Assembly: GCF_000687995.1 (NCBI RefSeq) | Contig: NZ_JIAC01000001.1 | Span: 2,294,001-2,358,000, forward strand | Length of the DNA: 64,000 bases | Direction of reading: 5' to 3' | From: Selenomonas ruminantium AC2024 | GTDB taxonomy: Bacteria; Bacillota; Negativicutes; Selenomonadales; Selenomonadaceae | Shown here: positions 23,731-32,133 of the stretch, in pieces | Numbering within the stretch: the stretch's first letter is position 1 | Layout: each line of letters starts with the position of its first letter | Program-made: the position numbers and the translations under genes | Notes under the pieces: model-generated | Database searches by the model: none | Told to the model about the DNA's origin: nothing | What the model saw: only the letters and a program-made list of their open reading frames with translations

Positions 23731-25548
23731 TTATACACCATCTTGTGCCGATGAACCAATTTCCAGCTCAATCCGCTGGCATACTGGCTCATCGGCGGTA
23801 TAGTCAAACAACAGGGCGGTCGGTTGACAAGTCAGTTTTTGACATGTCAAATCTTGACTTATCAACATCATGTTATAGGCAAAGACCTCAATATGGTATT
23901 TCTTATTCACATCCCGCCAGTTGGTGAATTCGTAATCCGGCAGATAGGCCCGCACGCGGCTCGGGGCGCCCTTCCAGAAGTCGGCGGTGATATCCTGATA
24001 CTGCAGGCGGTTCCAGTTGAGGTTTTCGGGGCGGATTTTACCGCCGTCGGAGAGCAGGGCATCATAGCGCAGTAAATTATCCATAAGCTCTGCTGACAGT
24101 TCATACGCCGCTAACGCAAAATCCCGCAGATAGCCGTAGAGATTTTTCGTACTATGGCCGATTTTATGGAAGCCCTGCTCCTCCCACCAGTCAGTAAACT
24201 TCTGCCAAAAGACAAAAGCATCGCCCTGCTCACATTCCCTGATGAGATAGTTTGCCGTCTGACGGCAGCGCCCTGCATTGTAATAGAGTTCAAAGACCTG
24301 TTCAAAACTGTGGAACCAACGGATTTCACCATAGCTCAAAGCATCACTTCGCAGCACTTCATAGGGCGCCATAGGCATATAGCGGTAATGATAGGGCTGA
24401 ACCAAGTTCATCATCGCGGCCCCTTTGAGGAATTTCAAAAAGCCCAGCTGCAGCATATCCGTCTGCAAAGCATAAACATCATTAAAGGATTTACGGAAGG
24501 ATTCCATGCCTTCACCTGGCAGGCCGATAATCAAGTCCACATGCAGGTGCATATTGTGAAAGCCCATTATCCTTTTGATATGGTCAGCAATATCCTGCCA
24601 ATGATTTACGCGGGAAACAGCTTTTAGCGTCGCTGGATTGGTAGACTGAATGCCGATTTCGAGCTGCACACGTCCTTTGGGCAGCTGCGCAAGCACCTGC
24701 ATGACTTCTTCATCCAGATAATCAATCGCTACCTCAAAATGGAAGTTCGTGCGGCAGTCAGCCGGCAGCTTGAGCAGATACTGCAGGATAGGCAAAAAAT
24801 GGGATTTCTTGGCATTAAACGTGCGGTCAACGAATTTCACCTGCCGCACATCATGGGCAACAAAGAAATCCAGTTCCTTAAACACCCGCTCTAACGGCAA
24901 AAAGCGCACGCCCGCCGTGGCACAGGACAGGCAATAGGCACAGGAAAAAGGACAGCCGCGGCTAGTTTCATAGTAGAGAATCCGCTCCTTGATATCTGCC
25001 ATTTCCTCTGCCCGATAGGCAAAAGGCACCTTGCCCGCAAAGTCAGCCACCGTCACATCCTGCCCCTCATTGATTTGACCTGACAAACTGCGCCAGGCAA
25101 TGCCAGGAATATTTGACATATCAAGCTGACTGTTGACTTTTGACTGGTCAAAAGCGGCCGTCTGGAGCTGCTCTACCAGCTTCGGCAAAGCCTCCTCTCC
25201 TTCCCCACGGCAGACAAAATCCACCATGGGAAAATCCGTCATAAAATCTGTTACGCCATAGGAAACCTCTGGCCCACCACAGATAATGATGGTGTCCGGC
25301 AAGGCCGCAGGCAGAAGTTTTAACAGCGATTTTACCAGCTCAATATTCCAGATATAACAGGAAATCCCGAGCACCTTCGGCTGGGCACTATAAATTTCCC
25401 CAAGCATCGCGAGCAGCTGATGATTGATGGTCAGCTCCATGATTTCCGACCCCGGCACCGCCTCGCGCAGATAGCGGACAGATAACGATGTATGGGAATA
25501 CTTGGCGTTAAGAGCCAGCCAAAGAATTTTATTTTCGTCCATGTACAA
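23731..25548 (-). CDS. B12-binding radical SAM protein with DUF4080 C-terminus
   Basis: 605 residues. N-terminal cobalamin-binding-like domain (1-140), radical SAM core with CPFSCAYC (about 200), then a DUF4080 C-terminal domain. Related proteins act on unknown substrates, some in hopanoid or antibiotic methylation. Two stretches of this protein are encoded by arrays of the TTGACATGTCAA-type palindrome: residues around 137-150 (QSKVNSQLDMS, in the linker before the radical SAM core) and 560-575 (LISQDLTCQKLTCQP, near the C-terminus). Both sit in places where length is free to vary. Confidence 0.88.
   Translation of the reverse strand: MYMDENKILWLALNAKYSHTSLSVRYLREAVPGSEIMELTINHQLLAMLGEIYSAQPKVLGISCYIWNIELVKSLLKLLPAALPDTIIICGGPEVSYGVTDFMTDFPMVDFVCRGEGEEALPKLVEQLQTAAFDQSKVNSQLDMSNIPGIAWRSLSGQINEGQDVTVADFAGKVPFAYRAEEMADIKERILYYETSRGCPFSCAYCLSCATAGVRFLPLERVFKELDFFVAHDVRQVKFVDRTFNAKKSHFLPILQYLLKLPADCRTNFHFEVAIDYLDEEVMQVLAQLPKGRVQLEIGIQSTNPATLKAVSRVNHWQDIADHIKRIMGFHNMHLHVDLIIGLPGEGMESFRKSFNDVYALQTDMLQLGFLKFLKGAAMMNLVQPYHYRYMPMAPYEVLRSDALSYGEIRWFHSFEQVFELYYNAGRCRQTANYLIRECEQGDAFVFWQKFTDWWEEQGFHKIGHSTKNLYGYLRDFALAAYELSAELMDNLLRYDALLSDGGKIRPENLNWNRLQYQDITADFWKGAPSRVRAYLPDYEFTNWRDVNKKYHIEVFAYNMMLISQDLTCQKLTCQPTALLFDYTADEPVCQRIELEIGSSAQDGV
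23824..23865. repeat. Three-unit palindrome array inside the DUF4080 gene (15-base period)
   Basis: TTGACAAGTCAG (23824-23835), TTGACATGTCAA (23839-23850), TTGACTTATCAA (23854-23865). Units start every 15 bases, so they keep frame and encode three related pentapeptides, LISQD, LTCQK and LTCQP. Confidence 0.8.
25113..25151. repeat. Second, more degenerate palindrome array in the same gene
   Basis: TTGACATATCAA (25113-25124), CTGACTGTTGACT (25126-25138) and TTGACTGGTCAA (25140-25151). Periods are 13 and 14 bases; the middle unit is imperfect. Confidence 0.6.
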
Positions 25549-25575
25549 GTCTCCTAATTGAATAAAGATGCTGTG

Positions 25576-26186
25576 AAATTGCAGTTTGTTTGTTAGTTCG
25601 TGGTAAAGGTATCTTGTTCATACGTAGTTTGGGACGGACGGGGAAGTAATTTTTCTGTTTTCCGCTAAACGACCCCTTCGCAAAGTAGAGCTGTCCAGTT
25701 ACTCGCGCTGGGCAGGCCAACGGCGCTGCTTTCAGCGTATTTGCTTAGCTGGGGACTACATGGGGCCGGCCTTCACTTCGTTCAGGCAGTCGCTCCCTAC
25801 AGAAAAATCACTCCCCCGTCCGTCCCAAGTTACGCCCTATACTATTGCCACGAACTCGTCTCTCCCGTAACAAGAACATCGATGTACTTGACGCTTATCA
25901 GCGAGAAAAATACATTTAATGCAGATGCAACTTAGGGCGGAGGTGGTGATGCTTTTCGCCGTGGAACGACTGTCCGAACGCAGTGAGGACTGGCCCACAA
26001 ACGGCATAGACTAAATACTGCGTTGAACATACGCGCCGCCGGTCTTGCCCGGCGCAGGTAACTAAAAAGCCCATACATTTACTTGTGGGTCATTCAGTGC
26101 AACGGCGAAAAGTATTACCACCTCCGCCCAAACTGAGCTGTAACAAATTAGTTCAATCTCGTAATAACATCGATAAACTGCAATTT
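25576..26186. repeat. Noncoding interspersed element, copy A (~611 bp)
   Basis: Fills the gap between the radical SAM gene and pepD. It is bounded by a perfect 12-base terminal inverted repeat, AAATTGCAGTTT (25576-25587) and AAACTGCAATTT (26175-26186). Inside are two hairpin modules of about 195 bp, 25631-25826 and 25935-26129, inverted relative to each other, sharing the GC-rich core CTGCGCCGGGCA..CGGCGC and related ends (GGCGGAGGTGGT and GGACGGACGGGG). The whole unit is about 85 % identical by eye to the reverse complement of 59571-60177. Short open frames in it have no family resemblance. A MITE-like or structured-RNA element; no transposase seen. Confidence 0.85.
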
Positions 26187-26188
26187 GC

Positions 26189-26224
26189 AAAAAGTGCGTT
26201 GATAATTTATGTCAACGCACTTTC
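26189..26224 (-). terminator. Terminator after pepD
   Basis: Perfect 12-base stem AAAGTGCGTTGA / TCAACGCACTTT (26191-26202 and 26212-26223) with a T tract on the minus strand, abutting repeat A. Confidence 0.88.
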
Positions 26225-26266
26225 TGCTAGGTAAAGGGATATTTCACAGCCCCTTCTTATGTTCTC

Positions 26267-27715
26267 TTACATTTTTGCAATCTCGTGCAGGGTTTCCACA
26301 ATCAAATCCACCTGTGGTTTTACGGTTTCGAGCAGCAGGCGTTCCTTCGGGCTATGGATATCCATGGTCGTTACGCCGATGGACACCATATCAAGCTGCG
26401 GATTCTTGCGGAAATGCCAGCCACATTCAAGGCCTGCGTGAATGGTTTCCACCTTCATATCTTTGCCATTCTGCTTCTTGAAGGTATCGGCCATGATTTT
26501 AGCCAGCTTGCTGTCCTTGTTTTCCTTCCAGCCCGGGGACTGCGTGCCGATATGCGCCGTAAAGCCGGTGAGTGCGCCCCATTCTTCAGCCATAAAGCGG
26601 AATTCGTCGAGCTTCTGGTCTACAGCAGAACGCGGGAAGTACTGCACCTTGACTTCCGTATCCGTGGTTTCGACTACGCCAAGGTTGGCAGACGTTTCCA
26701 CAAGGCCCGGAATCACCGTGGACATCGCAAAAGTTCCCGTATGCAGAATCGTCATCAGGCGAATCAGGCGGGTCATGTCACCTGCATTCATTACGTGTTC
26801 CGGCATATCTACGTTTTTCAGTTCAAAACGGGCATTGGGGTCAACACTGCCATACATCTTATTAAAGCGTTCGAGCTGATCATTGAGCACTTTTTCGATA
26901 GCCGCCTTGTCCAAATCCGTCACGATGGTCATACGGGCATCGTCGGGGATAGCATTGCGAGCCTTGCCGCCGTTAAATGCTGCCAGTTCCACTTCGCCTT
27001 CAGCGGAAAGTGCCGCCAGCGTCATGGCCAGCGTGCGGATGGCATTGCCGCGACCGTCACCAATGCGCTCGCCGGAGTGGCCGCCCAAAAGGCCCTTAAC
27101 TTCAATCTGCCAAGCCGACGTCATTTCCGGCTTCACCCATTTGATTTCGCGAGAGAAATCGAGGTTAACACTGCCGGCACTCCCCACCGTCAGTTCATCA
27201 TAATTTTCCGAATCGCAGTTAATCAGGAACTTGGCATCCTGCAGATGTTTCGCATCGAGATGAATCGCACCTGTCATGCCCTGCTCTTCGTCTACCGTCA
27301 CAATCATGCGCAGCGGGCCATGGTCCTTGGCATTTTTCATGATGTAGATGGCTTCGGCCACACCAATACCATCATCCGCGCCAAGACTCGTGCCGTCAGC
27401 GCGCAGGAATTTTTCATCCCGCACGAGCTTGATGGCATCCTTAAGCGGGTCAAAAGCTACGCCTTCAGCGGCCACGCAAACCATGTCCATATGGCCCTGC
27501 AAAATGGTCAGCGGCGCATTTTCAAAGCCTGCGCAGGCCGGCTTATCGGCAATGATATTATTCTTCTCGTCCTGGGTTACAGCAAAGCCCAGCTCCGTCA
27601 GATATTTTTTCAGAAAATCGCTGACAGCCTGTTCGTGCCCGGACTTGCGGGGAATTGCCGCCAGTTTTTCGAATTCGCTTAATACGCCTTCCAGTATTTC
27701 ATTATTCTGTGCCAT
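26267..27715 (-). CDS. pepD: Aminoacyl-histidine dipeptidase (M20 metallopeptidase)
   Basis: 482 residues. Cytosolic dipeptidase of the PepD/carnosinase group. Metal-site blocks are visible: QGHMDMVC (His), DDGIGVAEA (bridging Asp) and DEEQGMTGA (catalytic Glu-Glu), plus the lid domain with GGHSGERIGDGRGNA. Ordinary length. It has its own terminator and is followed by repeat A. sepF is upstream on the same strand, separated by a terminator hairpin. Confidence 0.95.
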   Translation of the reverse strand: MAQNNEILEGVLSEFEKLAAIPRKSGHEQAVSDFLKKYLTELGFAVTQDEKNNIIADKPACAGFENAPLTILQGHMDMVCVAAEGVAFDPLKDAIKLVRDEKFLRADGTSLGADDGIGVAEAIYIMKNAKDHGPLRMIVTVDEEQGMTGAIHLDAKHLQDAKFLINCDSENYDELTVGSAGSVNLDFSREIKWVKPEMTSAWQIEVKGLLGGHSGERIGDGRGNAIRTLAMTLAALSAEGEVELAAFNGGKARNAIPDDARMTIVTDLDKAAIEKVLNDQLERFNKMYGSVDPNARFELKNVDMPEHVMNAGDMTRLIRLMTILHTGTFAMSTVIPGLVETSANLGVVETTDTEVKVQYFPRSAVDQKLDEFRFMAEEWGALTGFTAHIGTQSPGWKENKDSKLAKIMADTFKKQNGKDMKVETIHAGLECGWHFRKNPQLDMVSIGVTTMDIHSPKERLLLETVKPQVDLIVETLHEIAKM

Positions 27716-27732
27716 ACTATCTCCATCCTTTA

Positions 27733-27778
27733 CAAAACAAATAGACCAGACAATCCCCGAAGAGACTGCCTGGTCTAA
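27733..27778 (-). terminator. Terminator after sepF
   Basis: Stem AGACCAG / CTGGTCT (27743-27749, 27770-27776), extended by further partial pairing, with TTTGTTTTG following on the minus strand. Confidence 0.65.
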
Positions 27779-27806
27779 CTAAATCAAAATTATCTGCGGG
27801 CAGCTG

Positions 27807-28370
27807 TCAATCCGTAAGTGCCATGGTCATGGCCTCTGCCACATCCACCCCATTGGGCACATAAAGCATAATCTGATTTGAAACGCGTTTTGCCGAGCCA
27901 TCCAAAACATAGCAAACGCCGTTTACGAAATCACAAATGCGACGCTGTTCCAGCGCTTCAATCTGCTCATAATTGACCACGCAAGCCTTGCCAGCTTTAA
28001 GGTCATCGGCAATGGCCGTCACCTGTTCAAAATTGCGCGGTGCATAAATCTGCATCTTGAGCTGTGGCTGTTTCGTGGTATGTACCGTCAGCTGAGGCTG
28101 GGATTTTTTCTGCCGGAAGGCACCTTTTTCATTCCCCAAAGCTGGACGCTCCACCCGAATGGAATCACCATTGGATACCTTGTACTCCGCAGCGTAGCTG
28201 GCACTGGCCATGCTGCTTCTGCGGCTGGACTTCATAGCAGATTTCTGTTTCTTCTTCTCTGCCAGTTCCTCTTCCATTTCATCCATCTCTTCTTCGTACT
28301 CATCATTTAAAGGCATGATGACATCAACCAAGCCCGAAAATTTGTCAGCAATCTTTGCAAATGGCCCCAT
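27807..28370 (-). CDS. sepF: Cell division protein SepF
   Basis: 187 residues from ATG at 28370 (GGAAGGA nine bases upstream). SepF anchors FtsZ to the membrane through an N-terminal amphipathic helix, seen here as MGPFAKIADKFSGLVDVIMP, followed by a charged linker (EEEMDEMEEELAEKKK) and the C-terminal SepF domain with VVNYEQIEALEQRRICDFVNG. Most Firmicute sepF genes sit in the dcw or ylm cluster; here it stands alone next to rex. Confidence 0.93.
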   Translation of the reverse strand: MGPFAKIADKFSGLVDVIMPLNDEYEEEMDEMEEELAEKKKQKSAMKSSRRSSMASASYAAEYKVSNGDSIRVERPALGNEKGAFRQKKSQPQLTVHTTKQPQLKMQIYAPRNFEQVTAIADDLKAGKACVVNYEQIEALEQRRICDFVNGVCYVLDGSAKRVSNQIMLYVPNGVDVAEAMTMALTD

Positions 28371-28503
28371 TTTCAATCGTCCTTCCAGTAGTAATTCAAT
28401 TTATCAATAATTTCACTGATTCCTAATCCCATTTTACTTTTCTTATGATAACACAGTTCCACAGAAAAAGCAAAACTCCTGCAATAAAATTTTCATATTT
28501 TTT

Positions 28504-29133
28504 TCATTGACGGGTGATGTGATAGGAAAGACTGCTGAGGCCAACGGACAAGTCTTCGTTGACGATATGCATCCCTGCAGGCACTTCCATCTTGATGGGG
28601 GCAAAATTCCAAATTCCCTTGACCCCCGCAGAAACCAGTTTATCAGCCACGCCCTGGGCAAAGGCTGCCGGCACGGCGATAATGCCGATATGAATCTGCC
28701 GCTCCTTTACAATCTGTTCCAGATTGGCAATGTCCTCCACCTTCACATGATTCACAGTGGTACCAATGACCTCCGGGTCCTCATCAAAGAGCGCCACGAG
28801 GTTAAAGCCCAAAGTCACAAAGTTATGGAAGTTGGCCAGCGCTGCACCCAAATGGCCAATGCCGATAATGGCAATGTTCCAATGGTTGTCCAGCCCTAAA
28901 ATGCCACCCACATTGCGCTTGAGTTCGTTGACGAAATAGCCTACGCCCTTCTTGCCAAACTGGCCAAAGGAGGCCAGGTCTTTGCGAATCTGCTCCGGGG
29001 TAATCCCCAGGCGGCGGCCCAGTTCATCGGAGGAAATAATATCCAAGCCCTCGTCCTGAGCTAGCCGCAGGGTGCGAAAATACAAAGGCAGGCGGTCAAT
29101 GGTCGCCTTTGATATGGTTGTCGGACTTTTCAT
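28504..29133 (-). CDS. rex: Redox-sensing transcriptional repressor Rex
   Basis: 209 residues. N-terminal winged HTH (LGRRLGITPEQIRKDLASFG) and C-terminal Rossmann domain with GIGHLGAALA for NADH. Rex represses fermentation and respiration genes when NADH/NAD is low. The start lies 38 bases inside the upstream O-antigen-ligase-like gene, with GAGGAGGCGG six bases before the ATG, so translation is likely coupled. No complete Rex box was seen in this window. Confidence 0.96.
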   Translation of the reverse strand: MKSPTTISKATIDRLPLYFRTLRLAQDEGLDIISSDELGRRLGITPEQIRKDLASFGQFGKKGVGYFVNELKRNVGGILGLDNHWNIAIIGIGHLGAALANFHNFVTLGFNLVALFDEDPEVIGTTVNHVKVEDIANLEQIVKERQIHIGIIAVPAAFAQGVADKLVSAGVKGIWNFAPIKMEVPAGMHIVNEDLSVGLSSLSYHITRQ

Positions 29134-30805
29134 CTGTTCCCGCCTCCTCTTTTTCGATAATTTCTTCAGCTTCTGCTCCGTCCGTTTCCGTGGATTCTTC
29201 CGGGGCAGCTTCTGCTTCTGTTTCTGTTTCTTTTTCAGCGCTTACCGGTTCGCCTTCTTGTTCTTCTGGCTGCACTTCCGACTGCACTTTCGGCAATTCT
29301 TCTGCTTTCAGCTCAGTTTCCAAAAACGCCGGTACTTCCCGGGTTGCATCCGCTTCTTTCTCCGCTTCCGCGGCGCCTTCTGCGTCCTTTTCCCGCTTGA
29401 GCTCAGCCACGGCTGCAATAAAGGCCAGCATGAGCCAGAGGAACATGGAAGAAGGAATGTTAAAGAGCAAATGGTCCGTCAAGCCGTTCAGCGCAATGGA
29501 GATTAACGCCAGCCCCAGACCTGCCGAAGCGCCTGCCAGCAGCCGCCAATCCGGCCACTCGATAAAGTCCTGCCAGATGGGCGTTTCCGTTTTTTCTTCC
29601 TCCACCTGCACGCTGTCGGCCACTTTTTTAAGTTCCACATCCGCGGCCGCATCCTCATTATAATCGAAGGGTGTCGGCGCCGGAATCACCGGCTGCGGTG
29701 CAGCGAACTTCTGCCGCAGTGCCGTAAACAGGGAACCAAAGAACAGCCACATAAAGGCCAGCATTCCCGGCACGCCGATTTCTGCCGCATAGTTCAAGTA
29801 CATATTATGGGCATGGACGATACGGATATCGGCCCCCTGCAGATAGAAATCGTATTCGGGGTACACCATCCAGTAGGCGCCCCAGCCAATTCCCAGGAAT
29901 GGATGGTCCTGAATCATGGCCACGGTGCTTTCCCAGAAGGCCAGCCGCATTTCCGAAGAGGTGTCCACCTTGGTGAACACAGAGGTCAGGCGCTCATAGA
30001 GCACAGGGTCAGCCACCAGCAGCAGCACAGCCACGCCAACGCAGGCTGCCAGTACCCGCCAGTCCTTAAGCATACCATAGACGGCAAAAATCACGGCAAT
30101 AACGAGGCACGCTCCGCGGGCATAGGTCATGGCCAGACAGGCCGCACCTGCCGCCAGCAGCACGCCCAGCACAATGCGCTTCTGTTTGGTTCCGGCCTTG
30201 ATGAACAGGCCAAAAGCCAGACAGATGATAATATCCAGATACCCGGCCAGAATGTTGGGATTTTCCCAAGTGGAAAACACGCGCTTCCGCAATTCGGGGA
30301 AGGCGTCGCCGTCCACCCACTTCATGGCGCTGATATCAATGCCGAAGATGAACTGATAGAAGCCGTAGAGCAGGACGAACACCGCCGCCATCCCAATGAC
30401 CAGCAGCAGTTCCTTCACCTGCCGGACGCTGCGCACATTCTGTCCTACGACAAAGTAGGTCAGAACATACACGCCCACCAGATTGTACCAATTGTAGAAA
30501 CTAAAGCCCTTGTCCGGCGAAACCATAATGGAAACGCCGCTCAAGAACACAAAGAGGGCCACAGGCACATCAAAGGGCAGCTGGCGGAACTTAAAATCAT
30601 CATCCGTGCGAAAATGCAGTACCGTCAACACCGTTGCAATCAGCAAAGCGGCGGTAGCTGCCGGCGGGTGCAGGGCCAGCAGAAAAGCCTCTGCCAGCAC
30701 GAAATTCCAGGACCATTTGGCAAACCGTCCCCGCCATTTCGCTCTGGATGCCTCCCTCCGCTTGGCTTTCACCATTTCCATTTCCGGGGAAATATTCTTG
30801 CTCAT
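29096..30805 (-). CDS. O-antigen ligase/polymerase family membrane protein with acidic tail
   Basis: 569 residues. Ten or more membrane helices, and the Wzy_C-type region with GIGWGAYWMVYPEYD and HAHNMYLNYAAEIG, which marks O-antigen ligases (WaaL) and related polymerases. The last ~130 residues are a soluble Glu/Ala/Thr-rich low-complexity tail (EEQEGEPVSAEKETETEAE), unusual for the family and likely unstructured in the cytoplasm. A Gram-negative envelope fits this gene. It overlaps folC by four bases upstream and rex by 38 bases downstream. Exact glycan substrate unknown. Confidence 0.85.
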   Translation of the reverse strand: MSKNISPEMEMVKAKRREASRAKWRGRFAKWSWNFVLAEAFLLALHPPAATAALLIATVLTVLHFRTDDDFKFRQLPFDVPVALFVFLSGVSIMVSPDKGFSFYNWYNLVGVYVLTYFVVGQNVRSVRQVKELLLVIGMAAVFVLLYGFYQFIFGIDISAMKWVDGDAFPELRKRVFSTWENPNILAGYLDIIICLAFGLFIKAGTKQKRIVLGVLLAAGAACLAMTYARGACLVIAVIFAVYGMLKDWRVLAACVGVAVLLLVADPVLYERLTSVFTKVDTSSEMRLAFWESTVAMIQDHPFLGIGWGAYWMVYPEYDFYLQGADIRIVHAHNMYLNYAAEIGVPGMLAFMWLFFGSLFTALRQKFAAPQPVIPAPTPFDYNEDAAADVELKKVADSVQVEEEKTETPIWQDFIEWPDWRLLAGASAGLGLALISIALNGLTDHLLFNIPSSMFLWLMLAFIAAVAELKREKDAEGAAEAEKEADATREVPAFLETELKAEELPKVQSEVQPEEQEGEPVSAEKETETEAEAAPEESTETDGAEAEEIIEKEEAGTDEKSDNHIKGDH

Positions 30806-32115
30806 GCTTCTCCCCCCTTCTTATCCATCAGGAGCTTGCGCAGGCCGCCCACAAGATAAAGGGAGCCGGCCATAATCAGGAGCTTTTCTCCATTGGCCAG
30901 TTCAAGGGCCCGGTTCATGGCTTCATTATTATCGGCAATGGCCTCCACATGCTGCACATGAGCCGCCACCTTCCCCGCCAAAATCTGCGGGTCAGATGCC
31001 CTGTCCGAATGCGGTACTGTAACCACCACGGTATCATTGGGACGCAGCAGGATATCGAGCATGGTGTCGATATCCTTGTCCTTCAGAATGCCCAGCAGCA
31101 GTACGCGCTCCGGCGCAGGGAAATACAAATCAAGGCTTTCCCGCAGCGCCGTCATGCCAGCGGGATTATGGGCGCCATCGATGATGATTTTCTGCCCATT
31201 GTAGTCCGCCTGTTCAAAACGCGCAGGCCAGCTCACGAGCGTCAAGGCATCGTCAATGGTCTTATTCGTAATGCGGCTGTCCAAATTGGAAATGAGTTTA
31301 GCGGCCATCACCGCTACGGCTGCATTTTCAATCTGATGTTTGCCCAAAAGATGCAGGGTATAGGGTTCCTTCACCGCTCCCAACAGACCAGAGGAGAATT
31401 CCAGCCGCTGGAAATTGCCTTCGTAGCTGATAAAGTCAGCGCTGAAGTCCTCCCCTGCCACAAAGATATCGGCGTTTTTCTCCTCCGCCTGCTGACGGAT
31501 AATATCGAGGGCAACACCCTGCGCTGCGGTGACCACCGGCACATCATCTTTGATGATGCCCGCCTTATGGTGGGCCACACCTTCCAAGGTGCCGCCGCAA
31601 CGGTCAGCATGCTCCAAGGTCACGTTGGTAATAACGGAAACCTCGGGAACAACGACATTGGTGGAATCCAGAAGCCCCCCAAGTCCCACTTCAATAACGG
31701 CATATTCTACATGCTTAATCGCAAAGTAGAAGAAAGCCAGTGCGGTGAGCACCTCAAACTGGGTTGGACATTCCTCCCCGTCTGCAATCATCTTGTCGAT
31801 ATAGACCTTGATGGAACTCAGGCAATCGGCAAATTCCTGCTCACTGATGGCCTGACCGTCCACCCTTATCCGCTCCGTATAGGACACGAGATGCGGGGAA
31901 CTGTAAAAGCCCGTATGGATGCCCGAATGGCGCAGGATGCCCGCCAGCATGGCGGACACCGAACCTTTGCCATTGGTGCCGGTTACATGAATCGTGCGAT
32001 ACCGTTCCTGCGGCAGTTCCAAACGCGCCAGCAGTTTTTGAATGCGTTCCAGACCGAGTTTAATACCAAATATATTGAGACTTTCTAAATATGCCAGCGA
32101 TTCCTGATAATTCAT
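30802..32115 (-). CDS. folC: Folylpolyglutamate / dihydrofolate synthase
   Basis: 437 residues. Adds glutamate to folates. P-loop TGTNGKGSVSAM near residues 44-55, the Mur-ligase-type centre (EVGLGGLLDSTNV) and the C-terminal domain with DGAHNPAGM. Sits 18 bases after valS, the usual Firmicute valS-folC pair, and overlaps the next gene by four bases. Transcription therefore probably comes from the T-box-controlled valS promoter. Confidence 0.96.
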   Translation of the reverse strand: MNYQESLAYLESLNIFGIKLGLERIQKLLARLELPQERYRTIHVTGTNGKGSVSAMLAGILRHSGIHTGFYSSPHLVSYTERIRVDGQAISEQEFADCLSSIKVYIDKMIADGEECPTQFEVLTALAFFYFAIKHVEYAVIEVGLGGLLDSTNVVVPEVSVITNVTLEHADRCGGTLEGVAHHKAGIIKDDVPVVTAAQGVALDIIRQQAEEKNADIFVAGEDFSADFISYEGNFQRLEFSSGLLGAVKEPYTLHLLGKHQIENAAVAVMAAKLISNLDSRITNKTIDDALTLVSWPARFEQADYNGQKIIIDGAHNPAGMTALRESLDLYFPAPERVLLLGILKDKDIDTMLDILLRPNDTVVVTVPHSDRASDPQILAGKVAAHVQHVEAIADNNEAMNRALELANGEKLLIMAGSLYLVGGLRKLLMDKKGGEA

Positions 32116-32133
32116 ATAGGGTTCTCCTAACGA

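Noticed and set aside
25529-25720. 63-residue frame at the radical SAM start and repeat A edge
   Set aside because: Overlaps repeat DNA and the next gene start, no ribosome site and no counterpart in copy B.
26033-26062. GC-rich core of the repeat modules as tRNA or rRNA fragment
   Set aside because: No cloverleaf, no TTCGANTC loop and no match to known rRNA helices that I recognise.
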